Source: Glebionis coronaria (Eukaryota > Streptophyta > Magnoliopsida > Asterales > Asteraceae). From it: a stretch of 64,000 nucleotides of DNA. A model generated the notes under the pieces. That model was given only the letters and a program-made list of their open reading frames with translations. It ran no database searches and was not told where the DNA came from. The DNA lies in assembly GCA_025667525.1 (NCBI GenBank), contig CM046878.1:99959237-100023236 (forward strand), written 5' to 3'. A program made the position numbers and the translations under genes. This document shows, in pieces, positions 42,002 through 54,251 of the stretch. The stretch's first letter is position 1; the number at the start of each line of letters is the position of its first letter.

Positions 42002-42951
42002 GTAGGATCAATCTTAATACCCTTAAACAAACCCGCGTCGACCACTCTAGAAAACGATAGATGGAGGGATTCCATAATGAGGATAAAAAGATAAGAAGCA
42101 AGAGGATCACCTTGCTTCAAACCACAAAAAAAAAATTCCGCAGTCGGACTATCATTAATAACAATAGAAGCCATATCAGAAGATAAGCTACCAATCACCC
42201 ATGATCGCCATTTGGAGCCAAACCCAAACGCAGCAAGAACATCGTCCAAAAAGTCCCAACGAACTATATCGTAAGCTCTATCAAAGTCGACCTTGAACAC
42301 CATTGCCTACTTCTTTTTATATTTACACCAAGAAAGGACTTCATTAACAATAAAAGGTCCATCTAAAATATGCCGATTGGGATGAAAGGCAGTTTGAACA
42401 TCAGCAACTAAATCAGAAATCACGTTCGATAAGCGATTTGCTAAGATTTTAGTGACCACTTTATACAAACACCCAATCAAACAAATAGGTCTAAATTCAC
42501 TGACGAACTTAGCATCTGGAGCTTTAGGAATGAGAGAGATGAAGGAAGAATTGCAACCCTTAGCAAAAGAACTATGCGTGAAGAACCCATCAACAGCAGC
42601 ACAAAATTCCGGTCCAATAACATTCCAAAATTTATGAAATAACTCAAATGTAAACCCATCAGGGCCCGGGAATTTATTCTCCTCACAACTCCAAACAACA
42701 ATGTGGATTTCATCATGAGAAATCATATTTTCCATCTCAGCAGCTTGATCCGTGTTAAGACGATTAGGGAATAGAAAGTTAATACGACTACGAGCATCTC
42801 CCGGTGCTTGAAACCTCTTAGCAAAATGAGCACGAAACTCTTCTTTGACCAAAGAAGGATCATCCAACCAAATGCCGTCCACCATATCACCTTTAATAGA
42901 TAACTCAGAACGTTTCATATTAATTATTTTCTCGTATCACCGTCTCTCTCC
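42002..42951 (-). pseudogene. 5' part of the split LINE: RT N-terminal half
   Basis: Read leftward from about 42918. KRSELSIKGDMVDGIWLDDP and EEFRAHFAKRF are typical of the segment between endonuclease and RT in plant L1 ORF2. Next come GPDGFTFELFHKFW, SFISLIPK, EFRPICLIGCLYKVVTKILA, VFKVDFDRAYDIVRWDFLDD and GLKQGDPLASYLFILIMESL. An in-frame stop lies near 42310. The frame runs to the GTAGG site and continues, after loss of one base, at 12788 with the YADD box. The endonuclease and ORF1 are missing, so the copy was 5'-truncated. The true 5' end may be 42951 if CTCATAA is its target duplication. Confidence 0.88.
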
Positions 42952-42968
42952 CTCATAACTCATTTACA

Positions 42969-44851
42969 AAGGACTTATGTGAATTTTATTTGAATACTTC
43001 ACGCGTTTCTAAAAAATGTCCACTATTAACTTTTGAAATCAAACTTTTCAACTTTAACTATTTTTGTATGTTATATACTACTAATATTTAAGGCAAGATA
43101 TATCAATAATGGAGTTTTGAATATATTTTTCTGATATATTTTTCATCAATTATCATATAACACATATAAAATAATTTGAAGTTAAACTTGTAAAAATATA
43201 GCTTTGAATGTTAATAGTAAAAAAAATTATATAATAAAAGAATTAGATTATTTAGGAATATTAGTGAAAAGTAAAGGTTGTAAAAAAACAATTGGACTAA
43301 TCAAATAGCTTGATTTTGACATATAAACAAAATTGAGCGATATGATTGGTCGAAAAAATGTTTAAATTAAATTAAATTTAGTCAAAATAAAAAAATATGG
43401 AGGAATTTGATGGAACCACACAAAAATATATGTGTTAAATTTGTGAAAATAAGAACTTAAAAAAGGAGGAAGGAATTGATAAAACTTCAGTGGTTCAATT
43501 TTAAATAAATTAGATAGACTTAAATGTAAACTTATAACTTTTCATATTTTTTTGTAACATTAGAAAATAAACAAAATACCCCCTTAAACGTTATACCCTC
43601 TATACTTTATATTTTAAAAATATAACAAATATGTTATATTAAAATATCAACAAATTACATGATTATAAATACTCAAATAAAAACACAAATGATTATCTAT
43701 TACTATTTTGACACTTAACAAAGTCAAACAATGTAATCTACATAAATTATTATTAACATATTACAACAACGTATATTTTTCAATGTTGTTATGTGTTACT
43801 AAACACACATCAAAAAATGATAGTTAATATTTGAGTTAAACAAAGTAAAATTCTTTATGCAACAAATATTTATACCAAATATCAATCAATATTATCACAT
43901 AATAAAAAATCTTGTAAAACTCATGGGTACATGTGTATCGTAACTATTTAAGTACTAAAATTTAATATTGTTCTATAAAATAAATTAAGCATTACAAAAT
44001 CATTAATTTTTAAATAATGTATATGTAAGGTTGATGTAAATGGTTTTTTATTAATAATTAATATATAGTTATCTAGAATAAAAATATCTAAAGTAAAAAG
44101 AGTATGAAATTCAAAAAATAAAAGTTAAGGTGAGTTTATATTAATTTACACGGTGCACAGTAAAACAATAACATAATCAAACATATAAACATTCGACGTT
44201 TTTAAAAATATATATAATATACATAATATCGTAATAACAAAACTGTTACTTAATTTATTCTTTATGTTCAAATTTCATGTGTGCACGAATATAAAAACTT
44301 ATTTATTTCGCATAAAAACTACTTTATTTAGACATTAAGTACTTTTTACGTATAAAAATTAGATTCATAGTTAAAAACATGGAACTTTATATAAAGTAAC
44401 AAAATGATAAATCATGAATGCCTAAATCACCAGCACTGTAACAAATTCTCGCAAGATAAATCTTTTTATTATTTTATATAACTAGAAAAAGTTCGAAAAT
44501 ATTAACGAGAAGTCAAGAATACGGTTTAGAGTTTAGACAGGATAGGCCAACAAACATGATGTACTCATAATAATCTCACAAGAGAATCGGATGTCGCACG
44601 AGTCACATCCGATTTTAAACCACGATGTATAAATTATTCTTAATATTTATTGTTGTGTGCGAGTCTTAATTTAAGCTAATAAATCTCTTATAGTGTTTCT
44701 TGTGTATTTCTAATCATAATAAAAAAATTACGCAACACTTTTAAGCAATTTTAGATCCGCCTCTACCCTAATATGTAAAACTTTTCTCTGATAACATAAC
44801 ATTGTCCCAATTCAATAAATATATTCGAAACCATAGTATGCTTCTCTAAAA
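42969..44851. other. AT-rich spacer
   Basis: Very AT-rich, with no ORF of interest. It contains one fold-back (listed separately). The last 20 bases before 44852 resemble the region just before copy 1 of the duplicated segment. Confidence 0.55.
43020..43225. repeat. Imperfect fold-back (possible MITE)
   Basis: CTATTAAC(T)TTT..AA near 43023 is answered by the complement of TT..CAAT/GTTAATAG near 43210. The arms carry further matches such as ACTTTTCAACTTTAACT against AAGTTTAACTTCAAA, and GTTATATA against TATAACAC. The arms are roughly 90 bases. The type is not identified, and AT richness makes chance pairing possible. Confidence 0.35.
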
Positions 44852-44856
44852 CTAGT

Positions 44857-45040
44857 TGTTAAAATCTTCATATAATCTGATATTCTAAATTTATAGGGAC
44901 TAATTTTGCCTTTATGGATATTTCAGGGACTAAAGATGTGAGAGTGGAAGTTGCTTTGGACTGGACTAGCCGTTGGAGGTTAATGGGCTTTTTGCATGAA
45001 GGCCCAAGCCCTTTGGGTGACCGTTGCTTGTTTTTTGTAT
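44857..45040 (+). repeat. 5' LTR of element D, left piece
   Basis: It starts TGTTAAAATC and corresponds to 62927-63110 with two substitutions noticed. It breaks off at TGTAT, the target site of element C. Confidence 0.95.
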
Positions 45041-48000
45041 TAATGTGTCGTGGAATGTATATGTCAATTAGATACGTTATAGGGTAAATTATAAAATTAC
45101 CTTTAGGAAAAAATAATAGACTAAAATTACCAAAGACGAATTTAATAAACACGATGATGAACCAAGTTCGTTGTACACGAAGATCGAGTGAATTTGAGAC
45201 GTTTTGTTTTGAAATGGACAATTGATTTGAATGGTTTCGGTTTTTTAAACTAAAATTAATCCTACAAATTAAAATCCTAAAGTGCATGAATCGTTCCCCA
45301 TTATTATATTTAAAAGCAACTATTAAAAATTAAAACAATTAAACTATTTAAAATTTACACTATTTAAAGTTAATTAAAATTTTTTTATCTATTTATTTAA
45401 AATTACTTTTACACTATTTAAAAAACTTTATTAAAACTAATTTAAAAATTATTAATTTTATTCTAAAAAAATAATTAACTTTACTTTTAAACTAAACAAA
45501 ATCTATTTATAAAACTATTTTACTTAAAACTAATTTAATTAAAATCTAATTTTTTAAAACTAACTTTTAGTACCAATTTGAAACTTCTAAAATTAATAAA
45601 ATAAATTTTGTTTTGTTTTTATTGATTTATTATCTAAAATTTATAAAAGAAAATTTAATAAAACTTTTAATTAAAATTTATTAAAATGAAAACTAGTATT
45701 TTAAATATTAGTAAAACTGACAGCCAACTAGTAATACTATATTAATAACTGAAGGGATATTATAACAAAAACAAAATACTAGAGCAAGTGGTAAACACGT
45801 TGGGTGTTCAACCATGAGGTCATGGGTTCGAGTCCCGTTGGGGACTTTATTTGGTGTTATATTTTTTTGACAGAATGAAAGTAAATTACAGTCACAGTAA
45901 TGACTTTTTGTGGTACAATTTTGGAAGGCAGATAAGTATATCAGGTATGAGTTATCAAATCAGTTGATTCTGATAGCATTTGCTTAAACAACAAAATCAG
46001 CAGAGTACAATATAACACCAAGCAAACCAAATTACAGCACAACTAGAACAATGAATAATTCTAACAATATTAGCAATAAACATTCAGAAAATATAACTAA
46101 AATATCAGTAAGTCTAATACTATATATCAGCAAATGCAACTTATACCAGCAAGATAAAATCCTACAAACTCAGCTAATACCAGTTACAATAAAACTGAAT
46201 TATCTACTTATTGAAACCAAATACCAGCAGACAAAAGCTATAGCCAAATCTCAGCAATGTCAGACATCTTAATATATCCCAATCAAAACCTAAAACAGAT
46301 TAATTTGAATCAATTGTAAACTTCCCACTTTGATTATCAAAGTTTATACCCAGCTTAATGTCAGCTTATAATATCTTGTAGATTAATTTAACAGACATTT
46401 AAAAAACAATTTAAATTTAAATTCAACTAACACTTACTTTAAAACTCATTTTACCAGTTTTAACCCAAATCCCTTCTTAACAGATATAAACTTACTATTA
46501 TCCAAAAATAGATAAAAAAAACTTGAATCTAAGCAGATTATCCAAATCTCAAACTAACATTCAATCAACAAACATTTCAATTCATTAATCAGACTAGCAA
46601 ATAATATCAGAAAATCTAAAAATTAAAAATCATAGTACCTCACACTTATCAGTCTAAATCATTTTCAACATCTAAATCACTTAAACATCTTGACAGAAAT
46701 TAATCTAATAACATGAAAATTAAAACAAAATTGAACCTGATGAAGAAAACCTTTGAGAAGATGTGCAACGCTGAGCTGGCATTTAACTCGAGTCAAGACC
46801 ACCATTCTCCATTAATTTAACCACAATCGAACACCAATCCACATCATTATTCGAACCAAATGAACATTCGAACCAGATTGATTTAAACTTCCCAGTGGGG
46901 AAAGTTTTATCCCCAAATTTAATCTTTAAATATTTAATACAAGCTATTATTCAGCTTAATTAAATATTTTTATCATTATTATAGCTAATCAGTGTAAAGA
47001 ATAAATTGCAAATATTAAATTTAGACAGAAAAGTAAAACACGAATTTAATTAAATCTAAATTAACTTTTATTAATTAATAAAGATGCTTACAATACTGAA
47101 AAGAGAAATACAATTATCCTAAAACTATTTTAGCATAATAACATTAAAAATAAAAATGGGATGATCAATTACAGGAAATAGGGGGTTTTTATAGCCAACC
47201 CCCAAGGCCCTTGGTGGAAGGTTGTTGAGGAGCATCTTCAATTTCAGCCTTCGATTTCTTCTCTTTCTTCTTTCTTTTTGATCTAACGGTGGAGATATAC
47301 ACACTAGCACACGGATCGCCAGCGTGGCAATCAAGTGTGCTAGTTGTGTTTGTTTAGTGCTAAGATGGCTTCATCTTATTGGAGGATCTTTGAGGGTGAG
47401 GTGTTTCCACCAATCAGTGGCGAGAATGGGGCCACGTCACTATGGTTATGGGCATCTTCTTCCTCTCCGAGAAACTTGGTAATTAATTAAGAGCCGTGTG
47501 TAACACGCGCTTGAAGTAAGAAACCCCCAATTATTATTTATTTTTTATCTAGGGTTAGGAAAATGGTGGTGTCTGGTTTATTTTTTTGGGAGAGATAAGA
47601 GAGGTGGTGCATAGGAAGTAACGAAAGAAAATTTATTGTGTGAGTGGTGTGGTGAGTAACTCATTTGACTGGATAATGAAAAGTTGTAAACTTTTCATAC
47701 GTTTTATTTACTAGCAAATCACAATGGGTTTTAAGGCCCATTTCGTCCAAATGTTTCATAACTAGAAAATAATATGGGCTTTAGACCATGTAACACAATC
47801 CGTGTATTAGAAAGTTCTCTTGGGCCTTACATTGGCTTATTTCCTCAAGATGAATATTACTTGCTGCCTTATTGGGCTTTTGGGCCCATAATCCAAATGT
47901 GGGTCCCACAAGCCCAAATAATCTTCATTAAGATTAAATCCGCTAAAAACGAGCTTGTATTTGGCTTCTATATTTCTTCAATCTTGTGTCGGTTTTGCCG

Positions 48001-48129
48001 GTTTTGTGAACTTGGTACCTACACACATGAAATGAACAAAACAAGCATATACAATACAAAATTCATGTGTTTAATGCATTTTATGTTTGTTTTATGATAT
48101 AAATGATATGAGTAATTACACTTATATCA
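45041..48129 (-). repeat. 3' LTR of element C
   Basis: It matches 54252-57327 throughout with a few per cent differences. The minus strand has a TATA box (TATAAAAA, plus-strand positions 47186-47193) beside the GC-rich patch GGCTTGGGGG. A tRNA-like segment with Pol III boxes lies at 45777-45847. A plus-strand frame at 47774-48097 is only partly kept in the partner LTR and is not called a gene. Confidence 0.92.
45777..45847 (+). repeat. tRNA-like segment with A and B boxes inside the LTR
   Basis: A B box GGTTCGAGTCC (45825-45835) fits the Pol III consensus perfectly. An A-box-like TAGAGCAAGTGGTAA lies about 45 bases upstream, the normal tRNA spacing. The T arm ATGGG/CCCGT can pair, but the anticodon stem and acceptor are poor. 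This is therefore a tRNA-derived or SINE-head relic, not a functional tRNA. It occurs in both LTRs, so it was captured before this insertion. Confidence 0.6.
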
Positions 48130-48142
48130 AACTCCCCCTTGC
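48130..48142 (-). other. Polypurine tract of element C
   Basis: The minus strand reads GCAAGGGGGAGTT immediately before the 3' LTR (TGATATAAG), the standard plus-strand primer location. Confidence 0.8.
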
Positions 48143-50126
48143 TAAGCAATTGTCGTGTCCTCGCGCAATGATAAAATAAAACATTAACTACACTCTTATT
48201 CAACTTTTTGACACTTTATTTTGCAAAGACATAATGCAATGCTTTCATTATTGAAAAATAACTTTTAGGAACATAGAACTCAATAGATTCAACGTCCTCG
48301 ACTTTTCACTTTTCCATGCCAAGTGTAAAAACAAGATCATTGTCAATCATAAGCCCCAAAATTAAACCAACTCATACAAGTAGTTTGTGTTAAACTCAAT
48401 CTCCTATTATTCCTAATTGTATCTCTAGATTTTATTTTTCATTCACCCAAAGGCTCATTTGGCTTATTTAATATTTATTAATCCAAAAATGAAGGCTAAA
48501 ACGATGTAAACTCAACACTCAAACTAACCTCGACTTCAAAAACCATTGTCACTAAATAAAGCCCACATCAAGGATAACTTAACACGATTTGATGGATAAA
48601 TCCCTGGACCCGAAATTTGGCTAATAGGACTACTTAAAAGCAACAATAAAACCTCCAAAGTCAATTATGACCTTATTAATGAAGTTAGCAACAATTACAT
48701 CATATCACCTTGTGGCTCTTTAAGATGCAATTGTGCTCCTTATTTAAAATCCACACCCGAAGGCTCCTTGGACAAAAATAAGGGAATTGACATTCATCAT
48801 CCCACCTTATGGCTCATGATGATGAAGCAATTTTTATTCAACACGTCCCCTTGCCATACACTCTAATGACAAGGTTAGTGCTACATGACTCCCACCCGAA
48901 GGCTCATAGAGAACATGTTTTTATTTATTCTTCTAATTAATATGATATTTATAGTAAGCCAAATTTCTGCAATCCCATGATCAAAAGTCCATGACGCTGA
49001 CACCCTTAATGTGTTCTCACTTTAATTACAAGGGAAGAAAAAGAAGGAGTTACGAGTTAAGATATTAAGCCTAAACCGCTAAAAACTTCATTTATTAAGC
49101 AATTATTATTCAAGCGTTAAAAATAAATACGAGGAGATTAAATCAAACACAAAATAGTTACACAAGAAAAAATTAACCTTAGAAACTTATGATTAAACTC
49201 TATCATCTCTTGTTCTCTATATTGTAAAATTCCAAAAATGTGAAATCAAGATACTTAGCCTATTAAATCAAAGTTTTGGGTTTTCAAGTCATCTATAGGA
49301 TCTTGCATCTTCTTATACATTTTCAAGTTTTATAATTTGCGTTTTAAAGTTCCCTTGATAAACGACTTTCTAGGATCAATTATATGAACTTGCGAAAAGT
49401 TCTTGTTCTTAACCCGTATGAGTTAAGACATTCGCATTTTAAAGTCCCCTATATAAAAGCCTAGCAAAACTTAATTCAAATACGTTAAGGAAAAGCTAAG
49501 GTAAAAATCGAGTCAAGTCAAAAACTATTTTTATTTTCACCAACAGAAAGCCTACATTTGTGTCAAAAGAACTTATTTTCCTTTATTAAAACTTAAAAAT
49601 AATACTAAAAATTTAAATTTTTTATGAAAAACGAGAAAAACGATTACGTTTAGACACGACAAAAGCAATTGCAACCGATTATATTGATTGACTCCCCCAT
49701 GCTAAAACCAAACATTATCCTCAATGTTTCTTAGCTCAAGAGTAACACCACCTTGCTAAAATACGAAGAGTCTAATGCAAAATCCTTACATGGAAAGAGC
49801 ACGCAAATCTATAAGCCGTTTATTAAGTATGCCTCAAGATAAAACGTTAGCCGATAAAAATCAAAGGATAGAGAGTGTATCCCCTTTTGGCAATCAAAGA
49901 TTGGAAGATCAAGTGGACCGGAAAAAACCGAACACGAGAGTCTTCAATGATTAGGGTCATACCTAAGATTCACAACACAGCAAAACACGAACACGAGCTT
50001 GAAAGATCAAGCCTTATTAGTGTTAGAAAATAGATAGAAGATAGAATGTATGGGAATCCCCCACAAGGCACCTCGTTTTTGTTAACCGAGTCATGAGCTC
50101 GACTCGATCCCCGCATTCATTGGTCC
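48143..50126 (-). other. Non-coding tail of element C
   Basis: About 2 kb without a supported frame. Its first part (50115-50050, leftward) matches the tail of element B after its pol stop. A block at 49730-49691 (GAAACATTGAGGATAATGTTT then AGCATGGGGGAGT, minus strand) matches 29990-30031. Between 48700 and 48920 the phrase ACCC/TGAAGGCTC/TCAT recurs several times in variant form, a short degenerate repeat. Confidence 0.65.
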
Positions 50127-51559
50127 TTAGGGAAAAATGGTGAAAACCGGCATAATGGAATAAAATCCATAATAAAGCACGATGCCGGGGTCAAAGATCT
50201 CATCCTCGTTGTCGGATGACAAACGAAAGGATAAAACTCCAACATAAATCTCCAAAAAGAGATGGTGGTCACAAATCACGATATGGATAAAGCATGCTCC
50301 CCGAGATAAACTCGCACCAAGATGATCGAAAAGTCTTTCAATTATTGCATCGGTGAAAGGCCGAGATTTCCCTAAATCAACAATTACGGGGTCGAATACC
50401 TCGTCCTCGGGAGAGAAAGGAATAGACAACACGGTGTCATCCCCCCATGATAATCCAACATCATATAAAGCACATGGTAATGGTGTGGTAAAAGTCTCAA
50501 CAATAATGGTATCAACTTGCATGACTTTGTTGACCTTATCACTCTTATGAATGTGAACAAATGGGTCATGGTACTCAAAATGAGTCGCATGAAAAACCCG
50601 CACATTAAGATCAAAGCGAGTGGGAAAGAGAATTGGAGTAAAGGTAATTTCTCCCTTCGGGTCAACATTATCATCATCATAAATCAGGTGATCAAACCAA
50701 AGATTTTCATCACCGTCATTAGACTCTTCCTCAAATTCCAAAGGAATGTCTATATAAAGAAACTCATCAACCTCCTTCAAGAGAAGTTCATCATCACAAA
50801 GGTTGTGAGATGTAGGAAGTATGATGCTCTCAAAATCCTCATGAAACAATGGATTATTGTTCATTGAAGCTTCAAAGAGAGGATTTGAGTAGGCCACAAA
50901 AGTATCATCAATCTTGTCATCACAAGAAATATCCGACAAAGTATCAAGTGTGTCACACTCGGATACAAGATCATCATTCTCATTAGAAGGAAATTCATCG
51001 GAGAATTCCTCGAGAATGGTAGGTAAACATGAGAAACACGCTCGATTTCGAAATCGGTAACGCCTTCACTTCCCCGTGGAAGTGGATCAACAAGTTCATC
51101 GGCGAACTTATTGAATGAATAGTCACTAACCTCACTCGGTGTGAAGTTAGGAATCAAAGGCTCTTCAAATGAAGATTGTGCCTTAGGATCATCAATTTGG
51201 TACTTCGAAGAGAATGAAAATGAGTCAATTTTCAATGATTTTTCAATTAAAGCAATATCTCTCTCGGGATCAAAATTCTCACTATCAAACTCACTAGCAT
51301 CAAATGGTGCACTAAGGTAGTCATCAATTTCCTTCTCAATCTTAGAACTATCATCCTCGTGTGGAGTGAGTGGAGACGAGATAAGATTACAACATGATTA
51401 AAAAAAACAAGCATCTTTCTTTGAATTAAACTTTTCTTCTTCACAAAATGAGGTTTCCATAATTGGTAAAACACCTTTGTAAAAGAGAGATTTCTCATTA
51501 TTTTCAATAGCTTTAACAAGTTTAACACTTTCCACTTTCTTAGAAACAAATCTTGGAAT
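50127..51559 (-). pseudogene. Element C acidic C-terminal domain, function unknown
   Basis: This continues the gag-protease frame leftward in place of RT. The product is strongly acidic (CDDELLLKEVDEFLYIDIPL, EFEEESNDGDENLWFDHLI). It contains blocks ITFTPILFPTRFDLN, HATHFEYHDPFVHIH, LSWGDDTVLSIPFSPEDEVF and a terminal SSDNEDEIFDPGI..GFYS. The FDPGI..FYS ending resembles the C-termini of Asteraceae transposon proteins I remember, so it is probably a family-wide domain rather than junk. Breaks: a stop near 51400 and a shift near 51000. The final stop is at 50129-50127. No catalytic motif was recognised. It could be a structural or regulatory extension, but nothing here proves a role. Confidence 0.6.
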
Positions 51560-53574
51560 CTTTTCCGGTTTGAAAATAATATTTGTATCCCCATAAAACA
51601 ATTTAATCTCCTCTTTCCTCATATCAACTTGAACATGAGCCGTGCATAAAAATGGTTGTCCTAAAATGATAGGCACGAGGATTGGTCTCATAATCAACGA
51701 TAGCAAAATCGGATAAGTACAAAAACTTTCCCACTTTAACAATGACATTTTCCGCTATACCAACCGGATGGGTGGTGGTACCATTAGCGAGCTCAATGAT
51801 CATTCGAGTGGTACTAAGTGGTGCATAGTCAAGAGTTTTCCAAATGGCTAAGGGCATTAAGTTAATGCTAGCTCCTAGATCGGCTAGAGCTTTGCATACC
51901 CCAAGCTCATTGAAAACACAAGGAATCAAGAATTGACCCGGATCTTTATATTTCTCGGGAAAGAAATCAAAGAAAACCGAGTTACTAATCATATTTAAAG
52001 TAGCCTTGGTGACATCAAGAAAGCTCTCTTTAGGCGGAGGATTAAACTCAATCTCAACAACTTCTTCTAAATTATCACAATCATCATAAACGGTGATGCC
52101 CTTAAGCTCTCCCTTCGAGTTTGGAATGGTATTACTAGGTAAAAAACTTGAAGAAGAAGATGGTTTAGACATAAATCCCTCAAACATTGAAAGCGATTTA
52201 TTTTGACCTTGTTCCAAACTTTGTTGCATACGATTTTGACTTTGCTCTAATCTTTGCTCAAAACGGTTTTGGTTTTGTTCAAGTCTTTGTTGATTAAGCT
52301 CAGTCTTGTTATTTTGCCCTTTAATCGTATTTTGAAACTCATTCTTCAAATTTACCATTTGTCCTTGAATGTTATTTTGAAAATCTTTCAAATTTGCCTC
52401 ATTCGTTTTAATGTAGCTTGACAAATCATTTTGGTTATTGTGAAAACCTTGATTGTTTTGATTGGCATTAAACCCATTTCTTTGGTTGTAATTCCCTTGG
52501 TTACCACGGTTCAAAAGTATTCCCATTATTTCCATTGTTGTACCTATTTTGAACCGGTGGAGCAACATGATTTTGACGAGGAACTTGACCGTTGGAGCCA
52601 TAAGTTCCCGTCACGGCAAAAGCACTAGCTTGATCAAACCTCGTAGTTGAACAAGCATAATTCGGATGTGCTCCACCACATGATATACAAAAATTCTCAA
52701 TCATATTAATCGATCCATGAGGATTCTTCCTAAGCTCAATTAAAATCGTGTCAATCTTAGAGTCCAATCTAGCAATCTCGGTATTAGAAGAATTCACATT
52801 GGAAACAACCGGTGTGTTTCGTGAATATTGCACTCTAGACTTATTCTCAATTATACCCCACGCGTCTCTCGGAGTTTTTCTTAAAAGATTACCACCCGCG
52901 GCGGCATTTAGCGAATCTTGTTCAACCATATTAAGCCCATTATAAAAAGTATTGATTTGATGCAATTCCGAGAAACCGTGGTGTGGATATTGTCTTACCA
53001 AATATTTAAACATTTCCCAAGCAACCCCAAACGATTCATGCACTTTTTGTTCAAATCTAGTGATCTCGTTCTTAAAGTGTGTTGTTTTGGATGGTGGAAA
53101 GAAGTAATTCATGAACTTAGATACTAAATCATCCCATGTCAAGATCGAACCCGGTGGTTCTTTCTCATACCAAATCTTAGCGTTCCCCTCGAGCGAGTAC
53201 GGAAAAAGCATGAGCTTAATCGCGTCATTCGGCACATCTCTAAACTTGAGAGTCGAGGTAATACGAAGAAAATTCCGAATGTGAGAATGCGGGTTATCGG
53301 TCTCATTGCCACGAAATTGGTCGGCACGAATGAGTGATAAAAGACCCGTCTTAATCTCAAAATGATCCGCCAAAATAGCCGGCACAACGATTGCTTCCCC
53401 ATACCCTTCGGTGGGTGCACGGAGCAATTCCTCCATTGTTCGGTTATCGGCCATCTCTACAACAATAGGTGGAAGCTCGGGTTCCACTATTCGTTGTCGA
53501 CGATTTCTATTTCTACGAGGAATGTTTTCAAGCCTATTGTAATCAATCGAAAGCCGAGAATATCGTAATTGCAT
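51560..53574 (-). pseudogene. gag: Element C gag and protease (broken)
   Basis: Read leftward from ATG 53574. A basic N-terminus (PRRNRNRRQR) precedes the same Athila capsid core as element B: APTEGYGEAIVVPAILADHF, NPHSHIRNFLR, WYEKEPPGSILTWDDL, FFPPSKTTHFKNEITRF, HHGFSELHQINTFYNGL. A knuckle CISCGGAHPNYAC follows, then a Gln/Asn-rich coiled region with repeated RLEQ-QNR units near 52340-52180. Protease is recognisable as ALADLGASINLMPLAIW and PIILGQPFL. Frameshifts lie near 52515 and 51680. No RT follows. Gag and protease would allow particle formation but not reverse transcription. Confidence 0.9.
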
Positions 53575-54224
53575 AAACCAAAGTGACGAGAATTTTAGAG
53601 GGTTGAAGAAAAGAAATTAGACAAGAAGAAGATTATTTTTGGTATTTTTATTTGGTATTGCTCAATCAAAATGATCGATAAAAAACAAGGAATAAGGATA
53701 ACTACTATGGAAGTAAATTACCCTCGTCGACTTTGAGACGATAGGTGAAAACCTAAACGTCTTGAGGTTCAATAAGTAAACAACAAAAATAAGATTTAAT
53801 AGTACTTGAGTTGGCAAACCAATAATCGGTCGTCCCTCTCAATATACGCACAAGCAAGCGGGGAAACGAGGTGGCACAAAGCACTTAAAAACCTTTTTCC
53901 TTAGACGGCCTTTTATAGCTCGTCGCCTTATAGCCACCTTATAGTTTGTATAAATCGAGTTCAAACTTTTTATTAGTATTTATCTATTTTGCCTTTTATT
54001 TTTCATTTTGGATTCGAATACAATAGCTAGGTGATGAAATCCCAACTAAGGTCTTATTTGGAAATAGATAAATTTATTGTTCTACGTAATACAATATATT
54101 AATCACAAAAAAACACGAAAAACGATACATACTATAATAATAGAAAAATAACAAAACTTTCCGAGGACGGAAAGGGTCTTCAAATGAACGATCAACAAAT
54201 CTCAACGAAACAAATCGTACACAA
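53575..54224 (-). other. Leader of element C
   Basis: About 0.65 kb, non-coding. It shares ordered blocks with the leader of element B (GTATTCGAATC, AGATAAATACT, ACAAACTATAAGGTGG, CGCTTGCTTGTGCGTAT). The shared leader is the best place to look for a common packaging signal. Confidence 0.7.
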
Positions 54225-54244
54225 GATCCCCGGCAACGGCGCCA
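54225..54244 (-). other. Primer binding site of element C (tRNA-Asp type)
   Basis: The minus strand reads TGGCGCCGTTGCCGGGGATC, the canonical Athila/Tat primer site, seven bases from the LTR edge at 54252. Confidence 0.9.
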
Positions 54245-54251
54245 AAATTTT

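Noticed and set aside
45777..45847. A functional tRNA gene
   Set aside because: Pol III boxes are good, but the anticodon arm and acceptor stem do not pair.
47774..48097. 107-codon plus frame in the LTR of C, partly kept at 57038-57220
   Set aside because: It opposes the element's direction, lies in the LTR, and the second copy is shortened by an indel. Sharing is explained by the LTR pair.
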